A stretch of 64,000 bases of DNA from Pachyseris speciosa (GCA_016490735.1 JAEMWC010000161.1:62001-126000), one strand, 5' to 3'. Positions 22,928 through 34,996 are shown, counted from the first letter of the stretch. Numbers and translations are program-made. The notes: a model not told the origin generated them from the letters alone.

Positions 22928-24589
22928 CTTTGTTATATACCGAGACTTTCCCTTCAACAATCACAGCAAAATAAACTGACAAACAAACAAAGACGACATT
23001 ACAAAACAAGCCTGCTGAATGAATAATTTACAAACGTTTAAAAGTACCTGAAAAAGTACAACATGCCTTTCTGGTATTTTCCGAATCTTTTCCTCCTATT
23101 AGATGCTGAATTTCTTCGGCTGATACTTGATACGTTTTCTTTTAGTCTCGGGTTCCATAACGTTTGTATTATCGTTGGTTTATAAAACTGAAAACTGGCA
23201 GTGTTCTCAGGTCCGCCTCGTCAATTAAGCTGACGTGAGCACGTGCTGAAGATCATGCCACTTTTTAGTCATGCACTAATCACGTGCTGCTGTATTCGGC
23301 GCGCGGGCAACAATTGCGGAATTGTATCCCGGTCGGGATACATTTGAATTTGGTAAGGGGCACGTGACCAAGAATCAACCAATCGCAGTACTCGTTGTGT
23401 TGAGTGAAAGTGTAGGTATATAACAACATCCTTTGTCAATGTGCACGTGTGGGATTAGAGCAGAGAAAATAAGATGCCAAACAATGTAGGAGCAAGTACA
23501 CGGGGTTCTTCACTGCCCTGTTTTATTCACGTGATGATCAGAAAAGTGTCGTAGAAATAATAAATAAATAATAAAAAAAACAATTCTTCCAACGGAAATT
23601 TTTTATTCATATCAACAATAAATTTTCTTTGAGGAGCACGACAGACGTGACTTTCGATGTTCTTGCGTGCGTGAAACAATCACGTCGTTTATCTACATAC
23701 TTCGCCTCCGTTAAAAGCGATAACATTATTTGATCGCAAATAATGCGGCTTTGGTTGGAATACAGATATCATACTATCTCAGCTCATATTATCATTTAAA
23801 AATTTCTTACAGTCCTGTAGCACTTGGTATTAAATTCATTAAGGTCTACGTTTATGAGTGCAAATTAGGTTGGGTGAATGCATACGCAAAACAGTGTTTT
23901 GTCGCTTTAATTGGTAAACCTTGCGAAACAGTTAGAAGACTCCTTTTATATTACATATGCGCAATAATATATATGCCCAATCGCTATGCACTTATCAACT
24001 ATTTTACAAAACGTTTCACAGGAAGGGTAGGATCGAGCGAAGGAATGGAATCAGCCTCATACCTACAACTCGGAATTCGCAAAGCCTTTTTCCCAGTAAA
24101 AAATGGGAATGACCGTTCATTTAGAATGGTTAATGCTCACGGGGAAAGCTACCGCTATCTTTCTTTACAGTTGTTCCCTAGGCGAAGTAGGGAGACACTG
24201 CGTATGCAGTCGGACTCTATTCCAGAAATAAATCTGCCTTACGACAAAAGGTATTCCTGGAATAAGTCAGATTTCTCCCTGGAATAGAGTTATTACACCT
24301 TTCAGGAACCGGCCCCTGTTTTGTAACTACTATATACTGAAAAATGTCATTTTGGCTTCAATTTAAATTTGTAGACATTATGCCGACTCGACATCTTAAT
24401 CAATTTAGTCCCCGAAACTGCGCAAAAATTTCTACTTGTATCCCTCAAGGAGAAACTGTTGCATTATATTCTTGAAAGATAAAGTCACTAGACCTTGAGA
24501 GCTGGGTGGACCGTACCAGCTATCCTATTTCTTTCCAAACACCACAGGAAAGCATTCGTTCCGCGATTATTGCGATCACAACACAAAAT
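22928..24589. other. Non-coding interval
   Basis: The longest open frame (23730-24287, 185 codons) has no recognisable domain, no codon pattern distinct from its surroundings and no homolog I can name, so I do not call it a gene. TTATTCCAGGAATACC-like inverted segments around 24220-24290 suggest repeat DNA. Confidence 0.5.
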
Positions 24590-25440
24590 ATATTGTCCCA
24601 AGTGTTTGAATGCCTGGGTAAGGAGCAAGAAATTGTCCTTTTGTGCTATCAGTGTCCAGGGTAATGGCACAATGAAATTTTTTGAACACAGGAATTTCTC
24701 AAGACGCGTGACATTTTGAAGTGTAACAGGTTCCCCTACTCCCCTACACTTTTCCTGAATATAGCGCATATTTGTGGAACTGGTGATGGTTTCAAGGGGA
24801 AACCGCAAATAAAAGCACCTATTTGATTTTTCGTTGTTGCTGTTGTTTTTAATATGAGGGAAACACCGCAAGAAAAGGCTACCAAGAATATTAGCGACAC
24901 GAAATTTAATGCCTTGAGGCAAAACCCTTTTTGATGTTAAACGTGAGTTTACATGATTGTGATGTGTCCAAAGTTCTTTTCTTGTATTTTAGGGTCCTAA
25001 ATGCCCTTTAACACGACCTCTCTGCAAAATCGCGAAATTCAAGTCTCACGAAATATTCCTCTTTCATTTTCGCGACATTAAGTGACAGCGAAATTACTAC
25101 CAATGAAGTATTAAGCCTAAGATTAAACCTTTCCTCATCGATAATTTTAATTCTAAAATTTGAGAACGATGATTCCAAACTTAAAAGGTTAAATATATTG
25201 AATATTTGTAGGAAACAGTTATTTCTTTCTCTGTAAATCTCAAATTCGTCACCAAATTGATGATTTAACTAATTTTTAATAATGGTCACATGACATGTCA
25301 CGTGATTCAAGAGCACCTATTGTGATTTGCTTCTACGGAAAATTGCATACAGTTGTACACAATTTTGTGGAAGATGTTGTTGATCAAACCTTTTTTCTGG
25401 ACACATTTCAAACCCAGGCCTCATATGCCCTACTGCTTGA
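24590..25440 (+). repeat. Unsplit paralog of the Polinton A target repeat
   Basis: Its reverse complement aligns to 1-150 and continues without a gap into the sequence matching 19671 onward. At the junction it reads GTGACATGTCATGTGA (minus strand), where the occupied copy has GTGACAT, the element, then TCACATGTCACGTGA. It therefore shows the empty-site state and supports a 6-bp duplication of TGACAT. Confidence 0.85.
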
Positions 25441-26505
25441 GTAGCCAGCCTATGGTAACTACAGTGTTACAAAACAATGGTAGAACACAGTTTCGAGTTT
25501 GGTTGTGTTAACCGGAGCATGAAATTGGCTATTCTTGTACAAGAAACGTATCTTTCCAATTGTTTTTCAGTAACGAAGCTATAATTTTCTGTTTGAGGAG
25601 CAGTTATTAAGAGATTTTGTGTACTTGTTTACATTGCCGGGTAACTGTTACCATGGTAACGGAGACGACACCTTAAAAATATTTTAAAATAATGATCTCT
25701 TGGAGTAATATCACATATCCAAATTTCAAGTGGCTAGCTTTAATAACTCCAGAGATATGATTATTTTCCTTCCCAGGTAGGTCACATTTATAAAATTCTG
25801 TACGTATTGAAGCACCCCCACCCCCAATAAAAAACGTGCTGTAGCAGATCCCTGACCCCACATTCTACCAGTACGACCGGCCTAGAAATGTTCTAAGGGT
25901 ATCAGTCTATCATAATCTGAGCACAACCCTTTTGTGTGGTGGGGGTGCTACGAAAACATTATTTAGGGCCTATTTTGAGATCTGCTCCTCGACTATAATA
26001 GAAAGTACTCATTGGGACTGTGGCCAGCTCGTAGAACAGAAATATTTGGAAAAACAAATGGGTACTGTCCTCGCTTTTTTGAACTTAACCAAGCTGACAA
26101 ACAAAGGACACTACAGTAGGGGATGTAGTTTACAAATTCCTCATAGGCTACATGCATAAATAAATGCATCCACATGGCCCATAAGCGCAAGTGTTCGGAG
26201 AACGCTTTGGCCATGCTTCTCTTCAATGAAAGTAAACAGCTCTTAAAATGCAAATAAGTAAATAGTTCAGAAATTTCCCAGATCCTAACTGCGTTGAAAT
26301 AAGGTCTCCGGAGTTATGTGACGGCCACTTAGAAGGTACGTAGTATGTAAAAGGAACTTGATACCACAGCCGTCTACTTTTTTTGAAGACAACCTTGCCT
26401 CTAGCGCCAAAGAACTTTCTAATGATCAGGTCAACGTCCTTTAACCACCTGCTCAGCACGTCACTTATGCTGCTACATTGCTCAATGTCATGGCCAGTGG
26501 TTGTC
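25441..26505. other. Non-coding interval
   Basis: No gene-like frame. Only short shadow frames are present. Nothing specific seen. Confidence 0.5.
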
Positions 26506-26774
26506 TTTTTATCACCATCACCATCACCATCATCATCATCGTCATTATCATCATCATCATCATCATCACCATCATCATAATTACCCTCATCATCACCACC
26601 ACCATCACCATCATCATCACAATCATCACCACCATGATCATGATCATCATTATCAACATCATCATCACCATCACCATCATCACAACAATCACCGTCATCA
26701 CCATCGCCACCACCATCATCATCACCACCACCACCACGATTACCATCAGCACCATCATCATCACCACCACAACC

Positions 26775-26808
<34 letters not shown>

Positions 26809-27030
26809 TCATCACCAACACCATCATCATCATCATCGTCATCATGATCATCATTATCAACATCATCATCACCATCACCATCATCACAACAATCACCGTC
26901 ATCACCATCGCCACCACCATCATCATCACCACCACCACCACGATTACCATCAGCACCATCATCATCACCACCTGCACCACCACCACAACCACCACCACCA
27001 TCATCATCACCATAACCACCACCAACAAGC
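26506..27030. repeat. CAT/CAC trinucleotide microsatellite, ~525 bp, with internal 204-bp duplication
   Basis: The tract is made almost wholly of CAT, CAC and CAA/CGT-type triplets on the plus strand. A block of about 130 bp starting TGATCATCATTATCAAC at 26641 recurs identically from 26845, so the array grew by a 204-bp segmental duplication as well as slippage. Long frames on both strands (poly-His, Ile/Thr, Val/Met) are by-products of the triplet periodicity. Confidence 0.95.
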
Positions 27031-27240
27031 TCCCAACATTGTTGGGCTTAACGTTTTAGGTGCGTTTGAACAACAATCTGGGTGTTGAGTGTGGTTGGTA
27101 TTTCTCGCGCGTTCTTGTCCCAACTGCCAACAACACCCTACTACGCCAAACATGCTGTACAAATACATCAACATGTGGGGCCCGTTAATGTTGGATGTTG
27201 TTGATCAACAATGCTTGGAGCATTTAATTAAGCTAGCAAA
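27029..27240. repeat. Probable short interspersed repeat next to the microsatellite
   Basis: It starts with CCCAACATTGTTGGG, a palindromic end, and contains repeated CAACA/TGTTG words up to GTTGTTGATCAACAATGCTTGG. This resembles the end structure of small inverted-repeat elements. Boundaries are uncertain. Confidence 0.35.
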
Positions 27241-27242
27241 AG

Positions 27243-28672
27243 GTTAAACATGTTGAAGAGAATCCGATGTAAAGTAGGCAGGGATACACTCAGAAAGTTG
27301 TATAAATCGATTATCAGACGTGTTATGGAGTATGCTGATGTACTTTGGGACGGCGGTAGTGATGGTGAGAGTGAACGTCTTGAATCAGTTAATTTGTTCA
27401 ATATCAGTTCGCCTTATGGGAGAGTTTGGTTGGGAGGAAATGAAAGTCAGATGCGCTATACATAAATTTATTTGCTACTTTAAGATAGTAAATAATTTGA
27501 GCCCGCCTTATCTTAAGGATTTGCTCCCACCTGTGAGAGAACTCAATTAACTCTTCGATACTCGAAAAATTTTACTTATTTCCCTGTGCACACAGAGCGC
27601 TATTAGAGGTCTTTCTTCCCATCCACAACCAAATGTGGAGCGATATTGATTTGGAAATTCGTGAATCTGATATAACGGGCTCTTTTAAGAGAGCGTTAGT
27701 TAACTATTACAATGTTCCAGAGTATTTTTTGCCTTTTTTCTTTGCTCCTGACAGGTATCCCTCCGTAATTCATACTCGACTGCGGCTAAATGCTTGTGAT
27801 CGTACTATTATCTCTTTAAGATAGCAGATAAGTCTTCACCTGTCTGTAGCTGTGGTTTTCATAATGAGAAAAAAGCTCATTTAATTTCTTTTTACAATGT
27901 CCTAATTATGCCGCCCTCAGACCTGATTTGCTCGCTGCTGCTACTCGTATTGTTTCTGATCAATGGTTTAGATATTCTGACAAACAAAAACTTGAACTTT
28001 TTTTCTTTGGCTCAACTGAACTGACAAATAGTGAAAACACTGAAATTTTCTCTCATGTTCAGCACTGTGTAAGAGAGTCCCACCGTTTTTCCTTTTCCTT
28101 TGCTAGTCATTATAACTAACTTAAAACTTGTGTTCGTGTCCGTGTTAATGGTTTAGATATTCTGACAAAGAAAAACTTGAACTTTTTGGGGGGGGAGGGG
28201 CTCAACTGAACTGACAAATAGTGAAAACACTGAAATTTTCTCTCATGTTCAGCACTGTGTAAGAGAGTCCCACCGTTTTTCCTTTTCCTTTTCTAGTTAG
28301 ATAGATAGAATACTTTATTAATGTGTAAAGAGATTTAGCTGACAAGCTAATTGGGGACACAAAAGAAAAAAAGAATTTCCTATCTACAATACTTTAAAAT
28401 GATATTCATATAAATATATACAATAAAATACAAAAGTGGAAATAAACAGACAATTACACACAGCAAAATGTATAAAAAAGAAAGAAAAATTGATCACATG
28501 CATATAAAAATTAAGTTAAGAAAAAACTATTATAACTTAAAACTTGTGTCCGTGTCCGTGTTAATCCTATGTTGTAATTCAAAGTTTAGGTGTTTGCCCC
28601 CTCGTGATGAGCTTACTTAGCTTTTGGGGCGAACAGGTAAATAAATATGTTTAAATAATAAAAATAAAATTG
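27243..28672 (+). mobile_element. Degenerate 3' fragment of a non-LTR (LINE) retrotransposon
   Basis: Broken frames encode the region downstream of a LINE reverse transcriptase: RDTLRKLYKSIIRRVMEYAD, DVLWDGGSD, ERLESV, then NLSPPYLKDLLPP, WSDIDLEIR, VIHTRLRLNACD and a zinc-knuckle-like CSCGFHNEKKAH. A 3' region follows with GATGAGCTTACTTAGC and an A/T-rich tail (AATAATAAAAATAAAA) ending near 28672. The RT core is absent (5' truncation), and several stops show it is dead. Confidence 0.8.
27971..28297. repeat. Tandem duplication inside the LINE fragment (184-bp period)
   Basis: The ~142 bp from 27971 (GATATTCTGACAAACAAAAA) recurs from 28155 with few changes, including a local GGGGGGGGAGGGG replacement near 28190. 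The sequence ACTTAAAACTTGTG after the first copy reappears only at 28535. A 237-bp stretch starting with a TAGA repeat (28298-28534) has thus been inserted in the second copy. Confidence 0.8.
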
Positions 28673-30039
28673 CACGGGCCTCAAAGCTAAAGAAGACGGC
28701 TGTTAAATTATTTACTAACATCACTACATAGCTAGGTGACCTGCAGCCCGCCCGCTTTCCAATTAACAGTAAGTTTTGATTCAGCTGATTGAAATGTTAA
28801 TGCCATACGCAGATCAAATGGAAATTACCGGACGAAACGGAGGACTTTTGGAGGTACCGAATTTCTAACGCGCCGATCTGCCGGAACGGAAATTACCTTT
28901 CTATTTGCGCAAAACATTCATCTCCCTATATGTTATCTCTTTATGCCATCACGTAAGTTTTTTCAGTTACCAATGAGATTTCAGTTTTAGAACTGAAAAC
29001 GAGGTTGTTCGCCCAAACATAAAAAAGCCATACAAAGTGTTTCCGGATTTTCCAATTTCAAATATTGTGCTAAATGGAAACTTCTCTGGGTCAAGTTTTC
29101 CGATGCCAAATGGAAGCTAAAAGTATTATTCACACCAAAGTATTCTTTTTCTTTACTGAAAGTCTTTTTCATCGCCAAATTTAAGCTCTTTTCTCTTACA
29201 CTGGTAGACTAGACAGCGAGGACTGATATCTTTACAAACGCCTTGAATAAAACCTTAGGTAGAAAACTCCAAATGGTAAATTATTCGCAGACACGTTCTG
29301 CGACAAATAGATGCTGTGGTTCATTTATGAATTTAAATTTGACTCTAATCTTCGTCTTCCGCTACTAGCAACTCCAACCTGTTTTTGTAACACAATTCTA
29401 TCTTATCAATGGTGCATGTCTTCATAAATTTCGTTCCCTTCTTTCCGTGCAATTTCTTGGTAACATGAAGAGCTATGTATATATAATGGCTTTTACTTAA
29501 CGTAAGAAAAGCAAATCAAACACGTGTCTTCATTCATCGTGTAGAATCTTGTTTTACGAAACTGTTATTTTGTCCGGACTTATGAAGCAGTGGAGACATA
29601 CCTGCATTATGTATCAAACACCAGTTTTGGTGATCGCATGAAGTTTGTCTCCGTTTTCGTTTCGGATCAAATCATGTGATGCAAATTTATACTAGCGTCA
29701 AGTACATGCAAATTTCCGCGCAATAGTATAGGCTACTTGAAGCCTCGTGTTGCTTTTAAACTGGCTAAGTTTTACACCTGCTACTACAAACAGAGAAGTA
29801 GTAGTAACAACCTAAGAAAAGCGAATCAAAAACGTATTTTTATTCATCGTTTCTATTCTTGTTTTAAGAAACTATTTTGTCCCAATTAATCAAGCAGTGA
29901 GTTTCAATTGAAAGCTAGCCGCATTATGTAACAAACATTATTGCTTTTAAACTGGCTAAGGTTTTACACCTGCTACTACAGACAAAGAAGTTGTAGTACT
30001 AAAAATGAAATACTAAAATGGAAGTCACTAACATGATTG
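28673..30039. other. Non-coding interval with diverged direct repeats
   Basis: No gene recognised. Two pairs of diverged direct repeats are visible: about 29500 with about 29813 (AAGAAAAGC, CATCGT, TTGTTTTA) and 29750 with 29942 (TGCTTTTAAACTGGCTAAG, TTTTACACCTGCTACTACA). Confidence 0.5.
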
Positions 30040-30045
30040 GTTATA
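30040..30045. repeat. Left target-site duplication of Polinton B (GTTATA)
   Basis: GTTATA directly precedes the AGTAG terminus and recurs perfectly at 50379-50384 after the right terminus. Confidence 0.97.
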
Positions 30046-30108
30046 AGTAGTATAGTGTTTGGGGGTACGAAATCAATTGATTTCGTTTTCCCCAAACACT
30101 ATACTACT
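30046..30108. repeat. Terminal 63-bp palindrome, left end of Polinton B
   Basis: AGTAGTATAGTGTTTGGGG... returns as its reverse complement ...CCCCAAACACTATACTACT around the centre AAATCAATTGATTT. The only asymmetry is GGGGGTACG against CGTTTTCCCC. It can fold into a hairpin at the element tip. The right end (50316-50378) is the same. Confidence 0.9.
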
Positions 30109-30419
30109 CGCCTTCTGGTCTCGTATTCTGGAATATATAGTTATTTAATTTGATGGAATATATAGTTATTTAATTTGATGGAATATATAGTTATTTAATT
30201 TGATGGAATATATAGTTATTTAATTTGATGGAATATATAGTTATTTAATTTGATGGAATCTATAGTTGCTCAATCTGATGGAACCAAGGTCTGCACACTT
30301 CATCTATAGTTTATTAAAATGCGTGACATTCTCGGAAAAATCACCAAGCGTGACATTCTCGGAAAAATCACCAAGCGTGACATTCTCGGAAAACAGGGAA
30401 TGAGTCATCGCCTATAGCT
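30046..30419 (+). repeat. Left terminal inverted repeat of Polinton B
   Basis: From the tip it contains a 63-bp palindrome (30046-30108), five copies plus one diverged copy of a 25-bp unit (GGAATATATAGTTATTTAAT...) from 30130, three copies of a 27-bp unit (GCGTGACATTCTCGGAAAAA...) near 30320-30400, and the inner edge GAGTCATCGCCTATAGCT. The right repeat (50045-50378) has one fewer 25-bp and one fewer 27-bp unit. Confidence 0.93.
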
Positions 30420-30429
30420 GCAGAAAAAA

Positions 30430-31088
30430 AAATAGCAAAACTGGTGGCCACCAGAACCTCTCATGAGGGACTTAATTTGGAATTTGAATCACCACCCGTC
30501 CCTCATGAGAGGTTTTTTTGTTTTGTTTTTTTTGAATTCCCACCACCACACCACCAGAGCTCTGGCCCTATCAGACCCTCTTGGGGGCAATTATTTGTTT
30601 TTTTCACCCTCCGGCTTGAGATTGAACCGGCACTTCTGTCAAGCCAAAGCTTCACTATAGCTCTACCCAACAATCCGACACCATCTAAGGGTGATTTTTT
30701 ATTTTTCATTTTTTTTATTTTTCATTTTTTATTTTTCATTTTTATTTTTTTTTATTTTTTCAACCCATGGAATAACGGCGGGGGTTTTTCGTTATTCCAC
30801 GGGGTGGCTTGTATACATTTCGCTAACGAAAGGCCCCCGCTTTTTCCAATCGTTAGATACTCTGTATACAAGCCACACTTTATCTGTGTGAAACAACCCT
30901 TATATTTTCGTTTGTATTTTCATTTTTATGCTTGTGGTACATAAATGAAATTTACAAAGATAAAAAATAATACGCATGTGTAAAAAGCGAAAAATCTGAC
31001 GTAGTTTGATGACTCATTCGAAAGGGAAACCCCCCAAAGAGGGCAGTATTTTAAAACTCACAAAAATCATATGGCGTGACGTCAACAG
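30430..31088. promoter_or_regulatory. Hairpin-rich non-coding region of Polinton B
   Basis: Several perfect stems are visible: CCTCTCATGAGGGAC (30457) with its complement at 30498 followed by a T-run; GGAATAACG/CGTTATTCC around 30767-30800; and GTGGCTTGTATACA (from 30803) with TGTATACAAGCCAC (30863-30876), enclosing CTAACGA/TCGTTAG. A T-rich repeat (TTTTTCATTTTTTATTTT) lies at 30690-30765. The region lies just past the 3' end of the polymerase gene. It might hold terminators or an origin; this is inference. Confidence 0.5.
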
Positions 31089-34000
31089 CTAGATTTCATA
31101 ATGTCCATAAGCATAGCTTGTCACGCCATTATCATGAATATACCGCTTGTCGTCAAAGCAGCTGAGTGATACTTTATTTATCTCATAACTTCCAAGTTGA
31201 TGGTTCTGACTTCTGATTGTTTTCATTCTATGATGCATCTGTTTATTATTAAATAGTGTCTCTTTATAATTTTCATGTTTGATGTTATTCTTAATAATAT
31301 TCTTCCTAATACCTTTTGCTGTTTTTCCTCCTTTCTGATCATCTTTAATATAGCTATACATCTTCGATCTCAGTCCTACGAATTCACATATTGGGACTCC
31401 AGCAGCCTCATCTTTCATCTTACCAATCACTTTCTTATTGGTCTTATCGGAGAATGGCGAGCTTTCAGGATAGTCACTGTTATCGAATTTATTTTTATCC
31501 TTCCAGAAATTTCTATAGATGTCATGGGTTCCAATTTCATAGGTCAGTGAGTCTGTGTCTGTGAATAATAATTTTGCTTCATCTCCATATTTCTCTTTGA
31601 TGTAGTTGTAATGGAAATCGTACATCAGTGTCTTGCTAAGGTCTAGAATACACATCCCCACGTATGCTGGCCGGTTTAAAGTAAGTGTTTCTTTTATCTT
31701 ATGAACAGCTACTAGATTTTCATTGAAGATTTTACTGCTAACATATGTCGGTTTAGCAGTCATTTTCAATAGCTTCTTCTCATCAGTCACCAATCTGACG
31801 TCTACTCGCTTTCTGAGGTTTTCCATCGTTTTGCCAAATACACTGTTATTCATCAGCTTGAAAAAGTCTTTCTCAAAGGCATTTTTAGCATTCTTACGTT
31901 TTTCAGTATTGAAATCAATATATTGCCTAAGCCACGCGGACTGATTGAATTCTAACACTCGATGGATTTTAGTTATTTTCAAACCGAGATCAGTATATAA
32001 TTGGAGGTTCCTATAATGGAGCACGTATTTTTCTTTGTTGCTTAATGTTGGTATTAGTTTATGTACCAGACCAGTTGATATATTGTATTTCTTTGCTATG
32101 TTTTTACAATAATCTGATAGCATGTCCCCAGTCACTTTAATCTTTTCCGGCCCAAGTGGGTAGTCATTATGTAGATCATGTAACTCTTGGGGGTATTTGA
32201 GGTCAACTTCAAGTATCAAACCCTTTGCACTATCTTCTTTATAGACAGCCAGGTCTAAATTATTGATCTGTTTTTGTGTCATCCATCTGAATCCGCCTTT
32301 TGGTAAATATTGACTCATAGCCCAACCATACAAATTATTAGCATCAAGATACACGATGTACTTCGAGGGCGCCTTCTCGTCATACTCTTTCATGTATTTA
32401 TTATTTGCTTTACCGTAACGGTTGGCTATATAGCTGATTCCTCCACGCATACCCTTTTCAATGAACTGGAACATATCAATGTCTGTCATCAATTCTAATT
32501 TTATGTCAGTCATTTTCAGCATGGCATCCCAAGATAAACCAGGAGATGTGAAATAGTGACACGGGTCCAGTTTATAGTACTCAAGGCATGTTTTTCTGAA
32601 GTTTTCAAATACATCAGCCAGTAGGAGTATATCTGTTTTAAGGTACAGGTCATGATAATCACCCATATTTTTCAAAGAGAATGTTTCCCACACTGTCTGA
32701 GCATGTGTGTAGTCTTCATCTGATATATGCGTATCACTCAGTATGCTATAGAATTCATCTTTTGAGGGCAGCTTCTGATTGAATTGATCGAAACTGTCCA
32801 TGTAGTCGTAAGGATAAACACCTTTCTGTGCCATCAGATTAAGATCCTTTCCCTTGAACTCTTGTGAGGTGAATTTTAAGGCTTCTTTTGGTAGATTGCC
32901 TACAAGTTTTTCCAAACTGGAGCTCATGAACTGGAAACTATCAATGAAGGTCAAGTGGTTGCCAAGCATGAAAGCCATATACTTCTCCATGTTATTTGGG
33001 ATAGCATTGATGTTCATTTGACAGTCTTCACCTTTCTTGTTTTTGTAAGTGTGCTTCTTAACAATGGCTCCAATCTCCTGCATAATAAAATGACTATCAT
33101 AGCCTCTCAGATTGTGGAATATAACAGGTATTTTTATTTCTTCTGGGTTCACTCTGAGTTTCAGATTACAATCTTGGTGAGCAGAACCTCTATACTTGCC
33201 GGTAATGTGACAATGATCTCGGACTCTAATATCCTTTTCAGTATATTTCTTATCACAGATGTGACAAACTTTGGCTTTTCGGAATTTCTCTTCATCATCT
33301 TTAGTCATTTTCAATGGTTTGTTAAAATTTTTTTTCACAACATTCTTGCAATATTTGACCTCCTCCAGCATAGCTTCCATAAATTTGTACACAGCCTTTT
33401 CACCCCTGTATATTGCTGCTGGTTTGCTGTATTTATCATCATAACAACAAACCACTTTATAGCCGTAGCCACAGTCAGTATGCTTCTGATAAGCCTCTGT
33501 ATATGATTTATCACTGTTGGGTTGGCAACCGTATATTTTTTCAGTGATGGCCTCAAAATCAGCATAGATCACAAATGGTACCTGCTGTTGTTTATGAAAG
33601 TTGTTGAATTTCAGTATGTTGTTATCTTTGTTTGGCATTTTTATTGCCTGTGTGCCATTTACTTGCATGCAGTTGCCCTTGTGATCATTCAGAACCCTTT
33701 CAGAGCTGAAACACTGTAAGCAATGCATACAAAAGTGTTTTCTTTCTTTGTGCTTTGTTTGATTGTACATGAACTTATTGAAATCTTTGATTAGCACATA
33801 ATGCTTGTTTTCATTTTCAGTTATTAGAAGCAGATTCAAGCAGTCTGCATATTTCTCTTTTGATACATATATTGGATAAGGTTGTTTCTCCTCATAACCG
33901 AATACATTGATGTTGATCTCATTTTGTTTTTCAATCTTATTGTAATGTTTGGTTGCCACTGGAAATTCAATCCTGAATAATCCAATTTTTCAATGTATTG

Positions 34001-34892
34001 CTTGTCTGATTTTTTAACCCTCTGTGGGTATTTCTCTTGTGGGTTCAAGTGTCTGATGTGACACCATCGGAACATTCATTATCTTCATTTTTAATATTAA
34101 TCAAACCCTTCGCACTGTTTCTGAGTTCATTCGGTAGTTTAATGTATGAGGAGCCCTTCATTGGCGCATATTTCACAACATTGAGGTAATGGCTGTCAAC
34201 AGATTCAATTGTCCAACCTGAACCTTCAGATACCCAAACTGCAATCTTATTCATTATTTGGTCTTTTGACAACTGTAGTGATTCAGTTACTTCCAGATTA
34301 TTCACAATTGTTTGAGCTACACTGTTGAAATATGCGGTTTTGTATTCTATTTCTCCATCAGTCATTTTTGCAAATGTTACCTTGAGTGTTTCAACAAATT
34401 TGAGACCTTTAATTTCATTCAACAATTTTATAATATTATATGCAACAGCCTTTCTTGTGTTTTGCAGTTGCGCAAGCGGGTCTTTGTTATTTTTTATACC
34501 GATTTCAAAAGATTTTGTGAAGCCCTTCAGAGCTTTCTCTGTTTGCTCTATCTTAGTCCTGGGTGTAGGTGTTGGTCTCTGAATCACCTGTTTGGTTCTG
34601 GGGCTGGGATCGGTCTCTTTTTCAATTGTTCTATTTCTTCCAACCATTCTTTTGGTGGTGCTGGTAATCTTTTTCTTTCGAAGTAATCAACCAATTCTTT
34701 GACAGTTGGTCTTTTCGTCCTTGGGGCGGGAATTGGTCTTGTTCTTGGTTTAGGTACAGGTTTTGTGTCATCAACTATAATAACTTTAGGCTTTTTCTGC
34801 TGCTTCAACAACAACTCGATTAGCTTAGATTTGCTCAATTTTTTAAGACTTTTCTTGTCCATATTACTACTAGTTTCGATAATTTTTTCCAT
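31089..34892 (-). pseudogene. Protein-primed DNA polymerase B (Polinton B, N-terminal part frameshifted)
   Basis: The catalytic part is one 956-codon frame (33959-31089). It holds a Cys/His cluster (CMHCLQCF, about residue 77), exonuclease I YADFEAIT (~132), an endonuclease VII-like CHICDKK...VRDHCHITGKYRG block (~231-265), exonuclease II HNLRGYDSHF (~283), exonuclease III YHDLYLKTDILLL (~440), motif A YLDANNLYGW (~537), motif B NNSVFGKTMENLR (~705) and motif C FTDTDSLTYEI (~800). Upstream frames 34892-34584, 34647-34045 and 34075-33965 encode the N-terminal region: a proline-rich linker (RPIPAPRTK) and a conserved block (GLKFVETLKVTF, SEGSGW). Comparison with Polinton A places one-base deletions near 34600, 34071 and 33973. 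The gene is transcribed toward the left terminus, opposite to Polinton A. Confidence 0.95.
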
Positions 34893-34996
34893 TTATAATG
34901 TATCTATAGTTATTATTTCTTTAATACATTTCCGTCTGCGTTTAAATATGGTTGAGAATTCAATTGATCCAATTACTGGATCCTTTTGAATTGTAA

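Noticed and set aside
23730..24287. 185-codon open frame
   Set aside because: No recognisable domain, low-complexity N-terminus, surrounded by repeat-like DNA; probably chance.
26478..27088. Long frames over the CAT/CAC tract (poly-His, Ile/Thr, Val/Met proteins of ~190 residues)
   Set aside because: They occur in several frames and both strands at once, and follow from the triplet repeat.
30130..30280. CRISPR-like array of 25-bp repeats
   Set aside because: Units are directly adjacent without spacers and are part of the Polinton terminal repeat.
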